This document shows, piece by piece, positions 25,307 to 37,397 of a stretch of DNA of 64,000 nucleotides. Every line of letters starts with the position of its first letter. The first letter of the stretch is position 1. The translations under genes were made by a program, and so were the position numbers. The DNA is from Marthasterias glacialis (Eukaryota; Echinodermata; Asteroidea; Forcipulatida; Asteriidae): assembly GCA_911728455.2 (NCBI GenBank), contig OU452231.1, positions 12,927,838 through 12,991,837 of the forward strand. The letters are read 5' to 3'. The notes under the pieces are model-generated. The model did not search any database. It was not told the DNA's origin and worked only from the letters and a program-made list of their open reading frames with translations.

Positions 25307-25994
25307 CGCACTGGCCCTGTCAGTTTTAGCTGTACGGCAAATTTAATCTTTCCCGTTGGAATAGTTCTGCCACACAGACAATACATCACATGGTATCGAT
25401 GCTCTTTAGCCACTGTTGACATAGAGGGCGTGCACAGCAGATACAGACAACACTTAGCAATTTCTATATCTATGGTTAGCTACTAATCCATCAAAACTGA
25501 CCGTGAAATGTTCACCATTCAAATAAACATGATACTCTAATAGCAGAACAACATATGTAACCCTTATTGTACCATTAGTTAAAACTAGTTCTGATGATTT
25601 TCATTGTGTTTATATGATAACGAATCTGTCTTGAAAAAGACTTGAAAAAGAAAACCCGTGACGCATCGCACGAAATACTTGGCTTTTGGTAAAATAAGAT
25701 AATGTCGGGCCCATACTATAACTCCTTGGACGAATCGTTGACGAGTTTTCGTTTAGTCTCGCAAGTAAATCTTGACAGCTTCTTCGGATACAAAAGCTCT
25801 CTAATGAATAAATAAAGTGTTAAAAACACAAATTAGGCAACACAGCGGGCGATGCGAATTCAAGATAAGGAATCAGCGATCTGTATTACCGGTATCGACT
25901 TATCAAATAAAAGATATTTGTTTTGGCTCAGTTTTAATTTGTTTTTATTTCTAGTACCAGCACCGTCTGCAAGAAAGTATGTGAGTAAACTACC

Positions 25995-26188
25995 CAGTGG
26001 CACAACGAGACGTTTTCACTTGGTGGGGGGGGGGGGGGGGGGGGGGAGGGGGGCTGTTTAATCTATCGAATCCTTCGTTTGTGCATTTTTGATCTCGTTG
26101 GGGGTGAGATGGGGGGCAGGGGTTCTGAGTGGGGGGGGGGGGGGCGGGGTGGGTGGTCAGGCCTCCTGCCCCCGGTTATCCGCCACTG
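25995..26188. mobile_element. hAT-like short element with G runs
   Basis: Starts CAGTGGC and ends GCCACTG, a terminal sequence common in hAT-type transposons. Flanking octamers aaactacc (25987-25994) and aaacgatc (26189-26196) match at 6 of 8 positions, consistent with an 8-bp target duplication. The inside is mostly G runs (26025-26046, 26130-26143). Confidence 0.5.
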
Positions 26189-26244
26189 AAACGATCCCAA
26201 CTCGGCTCTTGTCGTTATTTGCCAGTAAACGTGCACAAAATAGT

Positions 26245-26540
26245 TCACAGTCAAGTTGGGCGTTCGGGTTGGCTGTTAGTTGGTCCCTTCCCTGCTACCT
26301 CGTCACCTCTGTGGACCCCGGTTCGAATCCAGCCACAGACCGGAGACCGTTGATTTTTGGTTTTCAGCCCCGACTTGGTTTTTCCCTAGATGGGGGGGTT
26401 TTCCCTCCCATATCTGCATTTTCTCATTTCCTGTTCAACATTCTTCTCTTCATATGTATCGTCAGGCCTATAAGGGTTACAGTGCTGCGAAATTCTGAGG
26501 CTTCGCACCAGTTTCGCTACCAGAGAGATTTAACAATAAC
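26245..26540 (+). mobile_element. tRNA-derived SINE, family S, copy 1
   Basis: A B-box promoter match GGTTCGAATCC lies at 26320-26330. It is followed by a body shared with the copies at 38680 and 46680: 'ttggtttttccctagatggg', 'ttttccctcccatat', 'tcaggcctataagggttaca' and an end 'accagagagattta'. The open frames across it are SINE sequence. Confidence 0.65.
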
Positions 26541-27439
26541 ATAAAAAGGTTCTTTAACTCCAGCAGTGTTTTCTAGATAGCATTTACCAACTTGTCTGAT
26601 AAAACATTCCCGTGTCGATCTGTGTAGTGTCTGTTGAATCTGGAAGAATGAAAATCACCAATAAACGCAGGAGGGTCTTACACTTGGGGGCATTTTTACT
26701 CCCAACAATGGCAACAAATCCTGGGTATCAAAACGGGGGACGCACGGCACAAAAGAAGAAGGGGGAACATGAATCAGAAATAAAGACTCACAACCTGACG
26801 GGGGGAAGGGAAGGGGGGGGGAAGTCAATCATTATTTGGCAGCAAGCTTCTGCCCGAACTTCTAAACCAATTGTCTAAACCCCAACCCTGAGAGCCAAGG
26901 CCATTTCTCAAAATGATTGATTCTACAAGTTCAGTCAAATCGATCATTTTTTAATTCTGTTTTCCCACAAAGGCTGTGCTTTCCTTTCTTATACAACATG
27001 TTCGCCAATTGCTCATCTCAAAGCTTAACACACGTGTAAATGAATGACGGCACTGTATCAAGGCTCTCGAAGGAGTGAAATAATGCCATTGTCTGGAGAA
27101 TATGACAAGCAGGTGTGAGGAGCAACATATATAATTCATTTTCCCTCCACGATCAATTTCAAAAATTACACTTCAAAATACACAAAATAAGTTGACAACA
27201 AAGGCCCTCTAAGAACCTCGCCCACGGGTGCTTCTAAGGACATAATTTATGTCCAATTGCCGTTCGTGTAAACCATTGTTAACCCAATTCAAAAAGGAAA
27301 ATCATCTTTAAACAATGTAGACAAAAGGCGTCTTGTTTTTCTTTTGTCGAATGCAGTACAAAGAATACAATGAGAACAAGTTTACAAATCAGTTTGTGTA
27401 ATGACGAATGTGCTTCGTAACACATTTAGACTGAAGTCT

Positions 27440-27660
27440 AACTCCTGCATTGTCCTAAATTCCGATTGCTACAACCGAAATTCAAATCGGGGTCTTCAAA
27501 TTCTATTTTCTCGACTTTGACAGTATTTTCTGACAGAAATATTTCTGTGGAAGATTGGTACTGAACTGCATTCATCAGTAAGCTTTCAGACTGATACTAA
27601 TAAAAAACATTTTTTGGGGATGATGAATACCAGTCGTGTGTTCTACCTATGAAATAAAAT
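27440..27660 (+). mobile_element. TTAA-type MITE, family A, copy 3 (truncated)
   Basis: 'gtcttcaaattctattttctcgactttgacagtatt' and 'tctgtggaagattggtactg' match copy 1. The left portion is missing or unrecognisable. Confidence 0.6.
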
Positions 27661-27777
27661 GTACCGTTGGGAACGTGCGAGTGCGCAAGGGCAAACTCTG
27701 TGTGGACATTGTGACGTCATAGGGTCTAGCCTAGACCTAAATATGAATGAGGTTAGTTGGCACTGTGCAAAAACCTC

Positions 27778-28085
27778 TTCAAATCCCCCTGGTCAACTTT
27801 GGTAAAGTGTCCGTAAATGCTTCTTTTCACAAATCAAGATTATATGTAGAAAGACCAACCTGTGACCATGTCAGCTCATTTCGTTGTTTCATTTGCGAGA
27901 AAACGGCAAAAATGCAGTCAGCATTTTTGTACGCATTCTTAGGCAGAATTTGTTGGTCTCATGAGACGAAAATGAAATTTTGGATGTTACTTCATTTATT
28001 ATAAAAAAAACCGATAGCAATTCAGGCAGAAATGTTTCAAGGAAAGTTGTTTACCATCATTGCCGTTATACCGTGTATAGGTATA
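27778..28085. mobile_element. TTAA-type MITE, family B, copy 4 (right end lost)
   Basis: Shares 'ggtaaagtgtccgtaaatgctt', 'tcagctcatttcgttgtttcatttgcgagaaaacgg' and 'tctcatgagacgaaaatg' with copies 1 and 3. It runs directly into the next element. Confidence 0.6.
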
Positions 28086-28109
28086 TGTATAGGTATAATG
28101 TGGATAACG

Positions 28110-28480
28110 AATTCCGGAGTCGTTATCTGAAAGCCCATTGATTATAAAGCTTACACCAGCACCAATCCAGCAGAAAAATGATTCTGTCTGAACTACTGTC
28201 AAAATCAGGAAAATAGTGTTTTAAAGACCCCATATCACCGTTGTTTATTTCTCTTGCTGCAATCGATATAAGCACGTATGAACAAACAAGTAAATACCGG
28301 ATAAACACGCAAAACAGTTTTGCGTAGTTTTCACTCAGACGTGACCTCGTATTTTTGATAAATTTTTCACAGGCTGGTTTAATGGTGTGTTTCTTGAAAA
28401 CCAAGAGGACTGGAAATGATTTTCTGCCATAAAGACCAATAATGTAACGATGACACCTTAAAACTCTGGATGCATTCATA
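28110..28480 (-). repeat. family A relative, reverse orientation
   Basis: 'tgaaagcccattgattataaagctt', 'ctgtctgaactactgtcaaaatc' and 'tttttcacaggctggtttaatg' match the 12630 element. It forms a cluster of three MITEs with the two preceding copies. Confidence 0.5.
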
Positions 28481-29080
28481 CTCCACGGTGTATGGAGATA
28501 GAGAGCTGTGACCCGTCATCCACAGCGGTGTAGTTGGGTGTATCGCGGAGCATAAGTGGGACACAATTAGCACGTCGTTAAACTCAATAAACCCAATTAA
28601 AATGCGTTCGTGCGATAATGTTCTTGCCTTGCTTGGTATAAGACTCCCCAGCTATTTTAATTACATTTTATTATCCATGGCCAATTACGTCAAAGAGGAT
28701 TCCTGACTTTTGACTAAAGAAAAAAAAGCCCAGGTACCTTCAAAATACATTGAATTCAAGTTGTTGACATGAACGTTGTATACAAAGCTTGTTTACAGCA
28801 GCGATGGCCCATAGCAATGTATTTTCTCATCAAATGTACCTCTGTGCATCGAGTGAAATTTAGGTTTTATTTTATTGTCTAGTCTGTCCATATCTTCCAA
28901 TTAGTCGTAAGCAGGTTGGGCACTGTAGGAACAATTTTTTTAATATTAAATAGACCTAGGCCTGCGTGTTAGCTATGGAAAGAGCTAATGCTTTTTTGTA
29001 CCTAGTAAAGGTCTGATATGCAAGTCCTCAATCCTCGAGTCTGAGCTGGAGACGAGTTCAAGTCCAAGTCCCAAGGCAAT
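28481..29080. other. intergenic, no gene seen
   Basis: AT-rich DNA with no exon or RNA gene recognised. Confidence 0.5.
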
Positions 29081-29381
29081 TGGATCGAGTTCGAGTCCGA
29101 CTCACGAGTTGGATAGGTCGAGTCCGAATCCGAGTCACGAGTTACATAGGTTGAGTCCGAGTCTGAGTCACGAGTCGTTTAGGTCGAGTCCTAGTCCGAC
29201 TCACGAGTTACATAGGTCGAGCTAGAGTCTGAGACATGAGTTGCAAAGGCCGAGTATCCATCCGAGTCACGAGTTACATAGGTCGAGTCCGACTCCGAGT
29301 CACGAGATACAAAGGTCGAGTCTCAATCCGAGTCACGGGATACAACGGTCGAGTTCGAGTCTAAGTCACGAGTCACTCAAG
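29081..29381. repeat. 33-bp minisatellite, about nine units
   Basis: The unit runs ACATAGGTCGAGTCCGAGTC then CGAGTCACGAGTT; copies differ by a few bases. A smaller related patch (gagtccgagt motifs) lies at 29581-29660, 200 bp further on. No long frame persists. Confidence 0.9.
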
Positions 29382-29660
29382 TTTAAAAAAAAATTGAAAA
29401 AACTAACCAATACTTGACAGATACACATGTACATCGATTTTAAAATCAATTGTGGATACAACTTGGTCTTTACTTCACATCTAGCAGAGGGCTGGTGGAT
29501 ATTAATGAAACCTTCAAGTTCATCAGCCAAGAAATTAACCTGACTGTTTAAATAATTATCGTTTTGCAGAGGAGTACCAAGTCCGAGTCCAGATGGTCGA
29601 GTCCGAGTCGTTGACCACTGTGACTCCAGTCTGAGTCCGAGTTATCAAAATAACACGAAT

Positions 29661-31396
29661 CTGAATCTGGGTCACAAATTATGGGGAGTCAACGTTTCGA
29701 TTTGACTGCACTGGCTGTCTTCAGGTGAACAACAAACTAGTTTACTAGTGGTTGTTGTTCTGTTTTGATTCTATACAAACTATGGCAGTGGTTTCGGTTT
29801 GCGGTAAACCAAATACTGTATAATAAGTCATCTAAGTGTGATTTATCGTAGTGGCTTTCCTTTTTCAGAAACTAGTATCGGATATTCTTCTTTCAACAAC
29901 CATTTACGTGTTCTCACATAAGACTGCATGCACTTAACAACTTGACTTCGCTGTTGATGTCATTATATCCCCACATAAAATACATTTCATTTCACGGCTT
30001 AAAATTCCATATGGGAATAATCATAATTTATATTAACTATGCAGATGAGAAGGAGGGAGGAGGTGTTGGTTATATTTTACCGTTCATGGGGAGGTCACCG
30101 AACTAAAATAAGGCGCCAGGCCAGGCGTCGCAGAACCTCGACGATTACACCCGGCCAGTAAACGCTTAAACCGGGCGCGCGATTCGCTCGATAGAGCACC
30201 GCAAGTCGAGTTGACATTATTCGATTCGAACAATTCTGAAAAGTGAGGAAGATCAATCATCGTATTTTAAACCCTGCATCGATCCGAGGATTATATGAAT
30301 CAGAGCAGTTTGATTAATTTGCCTTTTGGTTAATGCCATTCATTGTTCAGTTGAAAACTGACGAAAACAAGGACGTGTGGATTTTAGCGGTAGATTTCCT
30401 AGAACGGTCAATAGGTTTTGCCGTATTTAATTTACTGCCGGGTAGTGTCAAGTATGAATGACTTGTATACAATTCTGTCAGTTTTCTTATACACCATTAC
30501 CTAATATTGTCCTGTATATTAATGATGTTGGATGATAACCTACTGATTGGTGCCGATAAGTCATTTCCACTCTTGTCATCAGCAATAACAATGGTCGTTG
30601 TTGAACGCCTGAAACAAAACCGCTGGTATGTTACCGTATGACATCACATTCAAAGAGCTTATCTCCATTGAAGAGGTCCGTGCAAAGATCCCACGGTCAT
30701 TGGACCAGATCTCCTCAACACCGCTTATATAGAAACAGAAAATTATTCTGCTTTTGGTTTATCCATAGATAGAGAAAGCACCCACATTTCTCTATGGTTT
30801 ACCTCATTGATAAGTTTTGTTCTGTCGTTTGATCAGGTTGATTAGTGTAGCGTATGTTTTTTTTTCACCGAAAAGTAGAGCAACTAAACGTACTTGACTT
30901 AACTTATATTTGTCATGCTACGCAAGGCTTCCGACTTTGTACTTTTCACTTAAATGACGTCACGGCATTGCTCATGAATATTAATAACCGCAGAGCGGAA
31001 TACGTTTTTAGGGGGGCAGAGGTATCGCGGTTCGCCAGTGGTAAGCCCTAAAATAAAAGTCTCAAAACTTGCTGTTTGGACAAGATGGAAAGGGCCAAAT
31101 CGCAAAAGGTAATTTATTTTGTTATAATAAACTACCTCCACAGGCAAGCCATTACAAGCCGTGGCTAATCCTGGAACTTGCCCTCCGTGCGCTTTTCTCG
31201 TCAACTGACTTTTTGTGAATTGGGAATGGGAATAAAAACGTTCCATTGGATTGAAGTAAACGTGTTACGGCCTTGTTTCTCAATCCCGTGTCCCTGACAG
31301 AAACCATACTACAAAGCACAATGAAAGCAGAACGGAAAAGGGGATGGGCAGAAGTCGAGATTGCAGATGTTGTGTTATGGGAGCGTTTCAGGAGCT
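29661..31396. other. intergenic, no gene seen
   Basis: No coding exon recognised. A D-arm-like string (cgctcgatagagcaccgcaa) near 30190 lacks a convincing B box or acceptor stem. Confidence 0.5.
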
Positions 31397-31799
31397 TTGA
31401 ACCATGATAGAACCATGGTAGAACCACGGTTGGACCATGGTAGAACCATGGTAGAACCATGGCAGAACCATACCATGGTAGAACCATGGTAGAACAATAG
31501 TAGAACCGTGGTAGAACCATGGTAGAACCATGGTAGAACCATATCATGGTAGAACCATGGTAGAACCGTGGTAGAACTATGGTAGAAACACGGTAGAGCC
31601 ATGGTAGAACCACGATAGAACCACGATAGAACCATGATAAAACCATGATAAAACCATGGTAGAACCATAATAGAACCATGGTAGAACCATAGTAGAACCA
31701 TGATAGAACCACGATAGAACAACGGTAGAACCATGATAGAACCATGGTAGAACCATGATAGAACCATTGTAGAACCATCGTAGACCCATGGTAGAACCA
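31397..31799. repeat. 12-bp minisatellite (ACCATGGTAGAA)n
   Basis: About 33 units in 400 bp, with variants such as accatgataga and accacgataga. Because 12 is a multiple of three and the unit lacks stops on the minus strand, several long minus-strand frames stay open (up to 224 residues, a repeat of Tyr-His-Gly-Ser type). These are by-products of the repeat, not evidence of a gene. Confidence 0.92.
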
Positions 31800-31847
31800 A
31801 CTTGACAATCGGTTTGTCAATAACACTTTATTATCGCTATGGCAAAG

Positions 31848-32190
31848 GTTTTTTTTTTTTTTTAAGTATTTACTTAAGTTTCATCATGGAGGAAGAGCCC
31901 CCATGACTGCATCCTAGGTGGTTACAATCACCTGGGTCTATCTCTGGGCCACTAATTAGGGCTAACTTTATGAGCCATTCGAACGAAAACACCCTTCCGC
32001 TTGCTCGGGTTCCAACCCAACATGCATGAAATAAACCTAACTGCTTGTTAGACATAATCCAAACATATACATTACGGTTGTTAGACCAAACACAAACATT
32101 ACACGCAACGGTAAAAACAAGAAAGCAAACATATGGGGTTGTTGGTTGATTGCCACCCGTTATGTTTACTTTGTGCTGCTTGGCTTTGGC
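31848..32190 (-). mobile_element. retroposon-like sequence with a poly(A) end
   Basis: On the minus strand the sequence ends ...cttaagtaaatactt followed by about 14 A (31864-31849). Upstream it has GTTCGAATGGC, a partial B-box match. May be a SINE or LINE tail; no second copy was seen in the window. Confidence 0.35.
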
Positions 32191-32399
32191 CACCTACCTG
32201 CTGAGATACAGGTTGCTATTATGGTCTGACGAATGACGGGGGACTGGGGATGGGGGTGTTCTTTAGTCGTTGCTTCCCCGTGTCTGGTAGGATGATGGTG
32301 TTTTACGCTTTATGTCAGGGTTTTATTTCCATGGAATTGACGTGATGCTCCTGTTCGTACGAGCCAGTAATACGGAATGTCATCGCCAGACATCATGGG

Positions 32400-32620
32400 G
32401 TTTGGTGTGGGTGTGGGTGTGTGTGTGTGAGGGGGGGGGGGGGGGGGTGGTGGGTTTGAATACACATTCAAACCGGGGACTTATAACAAAAGGGAACAAT
32501 AGAGTCCCCAGTTCGCCAAGTACAAACAAAAGAGGGAACAATGGGGGAGTCCCCGATTGCAGGTGAATTCACACGGGTGTGTTTGTGTGTTGGACGGGGC
32601 GGGGGTGGGGATTGTACACA
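32400..32620. repeat. repeat G ('cattcaaaccggggacttat'), copy 1, with G and GT runs
   Basis: Contains 'attcaaaccggggacttataa', 'caaaagggaacaatagagtcccc' and a second partial unit 50 bp later, flanked by (GT)n and a G run. The same motif family recurs at 47010 (reverse complement) and 50870-51900. Confidence 0.6.
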
Positions 32621-34820
32621 CACACACGCGTGCAGAATGGTTCCGGGAAAATAGTGTTGTTTTTCACTGCCTTTTTCAACTGACTGTACTTTATAACATA
32701 ATGTATTAGTTCATGGAAAAGCTTTACGTAGGGACATGTGCACTTTAGCGAACTTGTGACCAAACCTACATGTACTTAAATGTATTCAAAATTGTATACT
32801 ATTTTAGCTGCACTGATGAGGAAATAAGACACATTTTTTGAAACACATGCCTTTTTACTAATGTTGAACTTTTCATCAGTTAAAGTTTTATGCCCCGATT
32901 TTCGCCGAAATATATAGAGGTTTTTCCTCTGAACGCATTTGGACAGATGATGGTTTTTTTCAAAACGAAAAACGTAAAATGCATATGCCACGGACAATGC
33001 ACAAGTTACATGTAAAATGCAAAAATTTTGTACATGGCTGACGGACGTGAGATCCTGACAATAATTCATTTTTAGTCTTGAATTAACTACCTCTTATCAG
33101 TGGCGGATCTTGTCGTACAATATCTAAAATGAAAACTTTTCCGCATCTATAACAAAATTTAAACCTTAATTTTCGGGTCCAAACAGCCAAAAGTCGGACC
33201 TAGTATCTTTAACATTTGGTTCGCAATAAAATGTTTGAAGTTATAGTTGACTGTAATCCCTCCCAACATTTTAAAGATTGATGTGCGGAAGAGAGGGGGG
33301 GGGGGGGCTGCCAAGGCTGGTTGTGTTATTCCAGCACAAACACCAAACACGTGTTTTTATGCACCACAATCATATCGAGACAGAGAGAGAGGGAGAATAA
33401 ATTTGTTAATATCTTGGATGGGTCCCAGGGGCGCCCGCTGCCGCCTGCCTTACTAGCCTGTTACACCTGTTTTCTCCGTGGCCGGGGGAAAGATAAATGG
33501 ATCCAAACAACAATTTTGAAAATCGTAGAACTGGTCCTCGTTGATGTACGGCCCGTACACTACAATAAACTATCTTGTATTGCACGGTGTCTCAGCGGAA
33601 TTATTACTATTTGATTGCAGTTGGAGACTAGGTATATCTGGTTTTTTTTCCTCATTCCATTTCGTTGGTGACCATCATATTTCGATTGGGGGTTGATTTA
33701 TCCGGGTCCAATGCTCTGCATTCACGGGAACAAACTACCGGGGCGCTCGGCCATTAATCTTGGCTCTCGTCGCTGCGCTGCCGCCAAGTCTTTCCCGTTG
33801 AGGCATAAGGGGTCAGGCCTAGTGCACTTTTTCCTCCTGCTTTGTCTATTTCTGCTTCTTGCATTAACTGGCAAGTATTTTGATTAGATTTTTTTTGGTG
33901 GAGTCTGATGGGGTGATTATTATTTTGTTATGAAATCATATTTCATAGTTTTTGGAGGCTGTGCGCGCCCACGCTGCGTGCCCCTATTGTGCTTTGGGGA
34001 ATACGAAGGGGAGGGCATGGGGGCCAAACCGATCAAGGGAAGAGTGCAAGTTGGTCCCCTCGGGCCGAGTTGGCGTGACAGACGTCTCCGATCGATCAGA
34101 GAGCGGCTCCTGGGTGTGGCATGGTAGATATTCAGCAATGCAACCCGCCACTTATTGGTGCTGCGGGCCGAACGGAAATTTAAAACTGTAGCCTCTAAAT
34201 CTGTGGCGATCCAAACTGCCCGTATCTTCACGAGTGCGTTTCCCATGCTCTATAACGTTTTGACGCTGGATTTAACTGACGTGTCTTTAGTTTTAGGTCT
34301 CATTTGCCAGTATTGGGGTGGGGAAATTGTTGGGGGGATTGCTGGCGGGGGTGATACTTTAGTTGTTCAATTCTTTAGGAGATTGTTGTCAGTGTTGTTA
34401 ATCGTATGTTAATCTATTGTCTTTGAAAGATTTGTTTTATTAATTAATGAGGGCCTAAATGATGAGCTACGCTCAGGTGTAACCTTCAGCATGCCCTTAG
34501 TAAATATGAGTTTAAATTAATACATATAATTATGAATGCAGAGTCATTGTTTGAGAGGAATACAGTTCAATCAACATGCCTATTATTTACAAGTTCAATT
34601 ATCGTTCTTGGGTCTTAAAATTGCGAATACGCAATCGCAAGCATTGTAACTCCATATTTCGGTGCCATGATTGGTACATATCGATGGTACAACCTGCTTC
34701 ATGGTTACAATAGTCTTTGACGAAGTCTGACGGATGTTTTGTTTAGGCCTCACCAGGCAGTCACTAGAGGGCGACATGTCGTTTTTGGCCTTCTTCACCT
34801 TCGCTCGGTCCACCCAGTGC
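32621..34820. other. intergenic, no gene seen
   Basis: A hAT-like left end (cagtggcggatcttg) occurs at 33098 without a matching right end. Small GC-rich patches at 33420-33480 and 33960-34120 carry no recognisable exon. Confidence 0.4.
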
Positions 34821-34824
34821 CTCA

Positions 34825-34925
34825 ACCAAAGGCGCTGGGATTGGCTGACGTATTATACGCATGCTCATTAAGACCGTTTCCCCCAACAATAGCCCCTGGT
34901 CACCACTTCCTGTTTACGAAAGATT
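34825..34925. promoter_or_regulatory. cluster of promoter-type motifs
   Basis: On the minus strand, in order: an ETS-like site (CAGGAAGTGG), an NRF1 half site (GCATGCG), an AT-rich ATAATACGTCA (CRE half) and a CCAAT box (AGCCAATCCC), all within about 100 bp. Beyond it comes GACCGAGCGAAG|GTGAAG, which could serve as a donor. Order and spacing resemble a housekeeping promoter, but no downstream exon is identified. Confidence 0.3.
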
Positions 34926-35377
34926 CGACCTCTATCAATAATAATGTAGCTCTGTATGATGTGAAGCTATTGGAAATAATTATCGTAATTCTTTGTCTTG
35001 TACTAAACAACAATCATTTAGCCTAACGGTTTGCATTGCGCCGAACGGAAGTACAAACAGTCCCATCATGCATCACTACATCCTGAACAAGAATTTGTGC
35101 AAGCATCAGCCCATCCCAGCGGTCTTGGACGAGATCGGTGCATGGGGGCGAGTGAAAACTTCGCCGTGACTCGCGGCGTAATTAAATCTGTTGTGAGGGC
35201 GCTCACACTTTATATCAGCATGCGATCAGAGGGTGCACCCCACTAAATAGGCTCCCATAACAACCAATGCTGAATGCTCAATATTCAAAATTACTAAACA
35301 AGATATTTAAAAGTCAGCCTCTAGAAAACAAATCAAAGGAATTTTCTGACAACTGAACTTTCTTTTCAATTTTTAGT

Positions 35378-35680
35378 AGGTTAGCCGTTGAGAATTTTTG
35401 GTAGGCTGATCAAAAAAATAAACAAACAAACAAACAAACACCCCTGAACGAGTAAACTGGCCAAACTCCTCTTTGAAAAATGACCCTGCACTTTTTTGCA
35501 AAATATGACAATTTTTAGAGAACCAGTGTACCCAAAATGCTCCAGGTTGAAAGTCAACAACCCCAGGGGCACAACGTTGAATCATTTTTCAAGAATCAAT
35601 GAAAGCCATGACCTTCAAATCTTTGATTTACAGAAAAAGTTGTGGGTTTACACTTTATTAATGAGGCTCGGTGCATAGAT
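35378..35680 (-). repeat. dispersed repeat H, copy 2 (inverted arm)
   Basis: About 300 bp, the reverse complement of 37398-37700 ('aatcaaagatttgaaggtcatg', 'gtgcccctggggt', 'gagcattttgggtacact'). Minus-strand frame CAPGVVDFQPGAFWVH corresponds to CAPGVVDGAFWVH in the other arm. Confidence 0.7.
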
Positions 35681-35972
35681 TTCTCTCTATTGTAGTGCAC
35701 CCACATGTCCTCAGATATGCGACGAAATCCATATTTAACATAAGTGACCATCACAATTAACCAGTCGTCTGTATCTATTTTTACTATTTTCCGGGAAAAT
35801 TATAATCGTCTGGAATAAAACTGTCTTTTAGATCCACCCTCACCTTATAATTATCAACACTAAACTACAACCACCCGCACGGTCGAGCACTCTTGGATTG
35901 GCATGACAAAACAGCCAGAGGGCGCTATGACGGTTTACGGAAGAAACGTTTGTCCCACATATCTAGAAATAA

Positions 35973-36114
35973 GGCCCCTCTTGAAACTCCCGGCTTAGGC
36001 TCAGTCAGTGATATTGAAAACGTGCTGTTTCGGTACGGGGTTTCAATCAGGCAGATGGTGCCGAAGACGGAGCCTAAGCCAAAGTCCAAAGCCGATCCCA
36101 CGGTTTCGAAAAAG
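35973..36114. mobile_element. MITE family C, copy 2
   Basis: 'ggcccctcttgaaactcccggcttagg' opposed to 'agcctaagccaaagtccaaagccg...tttcgaaaaag'. Lies between the two arms of repeat H. Confidence 0.6.
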
Positions 36115-36284
36115 ATTAAAGACAGCTGAGGTACACAACCTTAACATATAGGGCCCAAAATGTTAAATGCGAAATATTCAAAATTACTCAAGAAATATTT
36201 ATAAATCTCTGAAGCTCTTGTTGTCTTGGTTCCCGTTGAATTTCCAGCTACACCTTTCCAAGATAAAAACGGCTGTATAAGCAA

Positions 36285-36610
36285 GGTTTTTTGTGCATTA
36301 CAGAGACTCTTTCACGATGTCAATATTGAAATATAGTCCAGTAGCGTGCCCTGTGGTTGTTGACATGAAACATGGGGGTATTTTGGGAATATCATGCCCT
36401 ATAAACAAATTGCCATGTAAGTTATTTTGGGTATGGGGTCCCTTTTCGATAATGGAATCTGGTATGTTTACTCATTCACGGGTGTTTTCATTATGGATGG
36501 GCACAGCTCAAAACTTGAATCGCTCATCTAACAAAAAAATTGAAAAGAAAAAGAAGAAGTGTAGTTGTCACCAATTATTTGTTGACTTGGATTCAAGAGG
36601 CGGTTAGAGC
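36285..36610 (+). repeat. dispersed repeat H, copy 3
   Basis: Shares 'gccctgtggttgttgacatg', 'atggaatctggtatgtttactca' and 'gggcacagctcaaaa' with the copies at 23165 and 37398. 'atattcaaaattact' at 36175 also pairs with 35280. Confidence 0.5.
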
Positions 36611-37161
36611 GTTAATGAACTTGGATACTTCAAGGCTTTATACCTTGATTTGAATGAGACGGATTCTTCAGAGCCTGTAGTTTTCAAACCGAGTGATTGT
36701 TAATGTTAGATTTACATTCATAACCCCTAAAAAACGTGACAAAAAATATGTTTGCATCCAGGGGTGGGGGTGGGGGGGGGGGGCGCTAGACTGGTTCCCG
36801 GCCCCTACATCGTTCTCTTCTGTCTGTAGGCCCGGTGGCTATTACCGATATAGCGCTTTTGATAGGCCCTCGATTGCGCGGGCGCAGTAATAATTTTCTA
36901 GTTTTAGAGATGACGTTGGCTATGCTCGTGACGTGTGCATGTTGTTGTTTGACACTCGCACATGTGTGCATCGTAACCCTTCACCCAGACATTATAGTGA
37001 ACCAACCTTCAACATCAAAATTCAAGCTAACTTTAGAAGAATATCTTAACTTGCGTAATTTCTACCTCCATTGTCTGCACGATGGGAGATTCTGTGTCAA
37101 TCACGTTATGTGTAAGGCCGTATTGCATTATGGGATTACGTAGACATATGCTAATTCTAAT

Positions 37162-37205
37162 AATTAGCATATACCTGGCAGAAATCCGCCAGGTATATGC
37201 TAATT
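37162..37205. repeat. perfect 18-bp hairpin
   Basis: AATTAGCATATACCTGGC (37162-37179), an 8-nt loop, then its exact complement (37188-37205). A further copy of the inner half (catatgctaatt) sits just left at 37145. Likely a MITE core. Confidence 0.85.
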
Positions 37206-37397
37206 TTCTTTACCCGCTGCCGGTCCCCATACTCAGTCAGAACGAAAACGATATAGGGACCGGGAACCAGTCTGGGGGAGGCACGCTAAGAACCTTGCAA
37301 AATAATCCTCACCCTTTCCCCCAAATGAGGGCGGTATTCGTATAGCCCTTGCTTGAGTGGTGCACAACACTATAAAAGAGAGGAAACCGTGTGCCAA

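Noticed and set aside
29680-29740. 'gtcaacgtttcgatttgac...gtcttcagg' resembling ends of Penelope-like elements
   Set aside because: A single short match from memory with no protein-coding remnant; too weak to call.
30150-30240. tRNA-like D arm (gctcgatagagc)
   Set aside because: No acceptor stem pairing and only a poor B box; not enough for a tRNA or SINE call.
31152-31826. 224-residue minus-strand open frame
   Set aside because: It is the translation of the 12-bp minisatellite; overlapping frames of 141 and 70 residues are open for the same reason.
33098-33320. hAT-like left end cagtggcgg
   Set aside because: No opposed right end or target duplication found; may be a truncated copy but not supportable.
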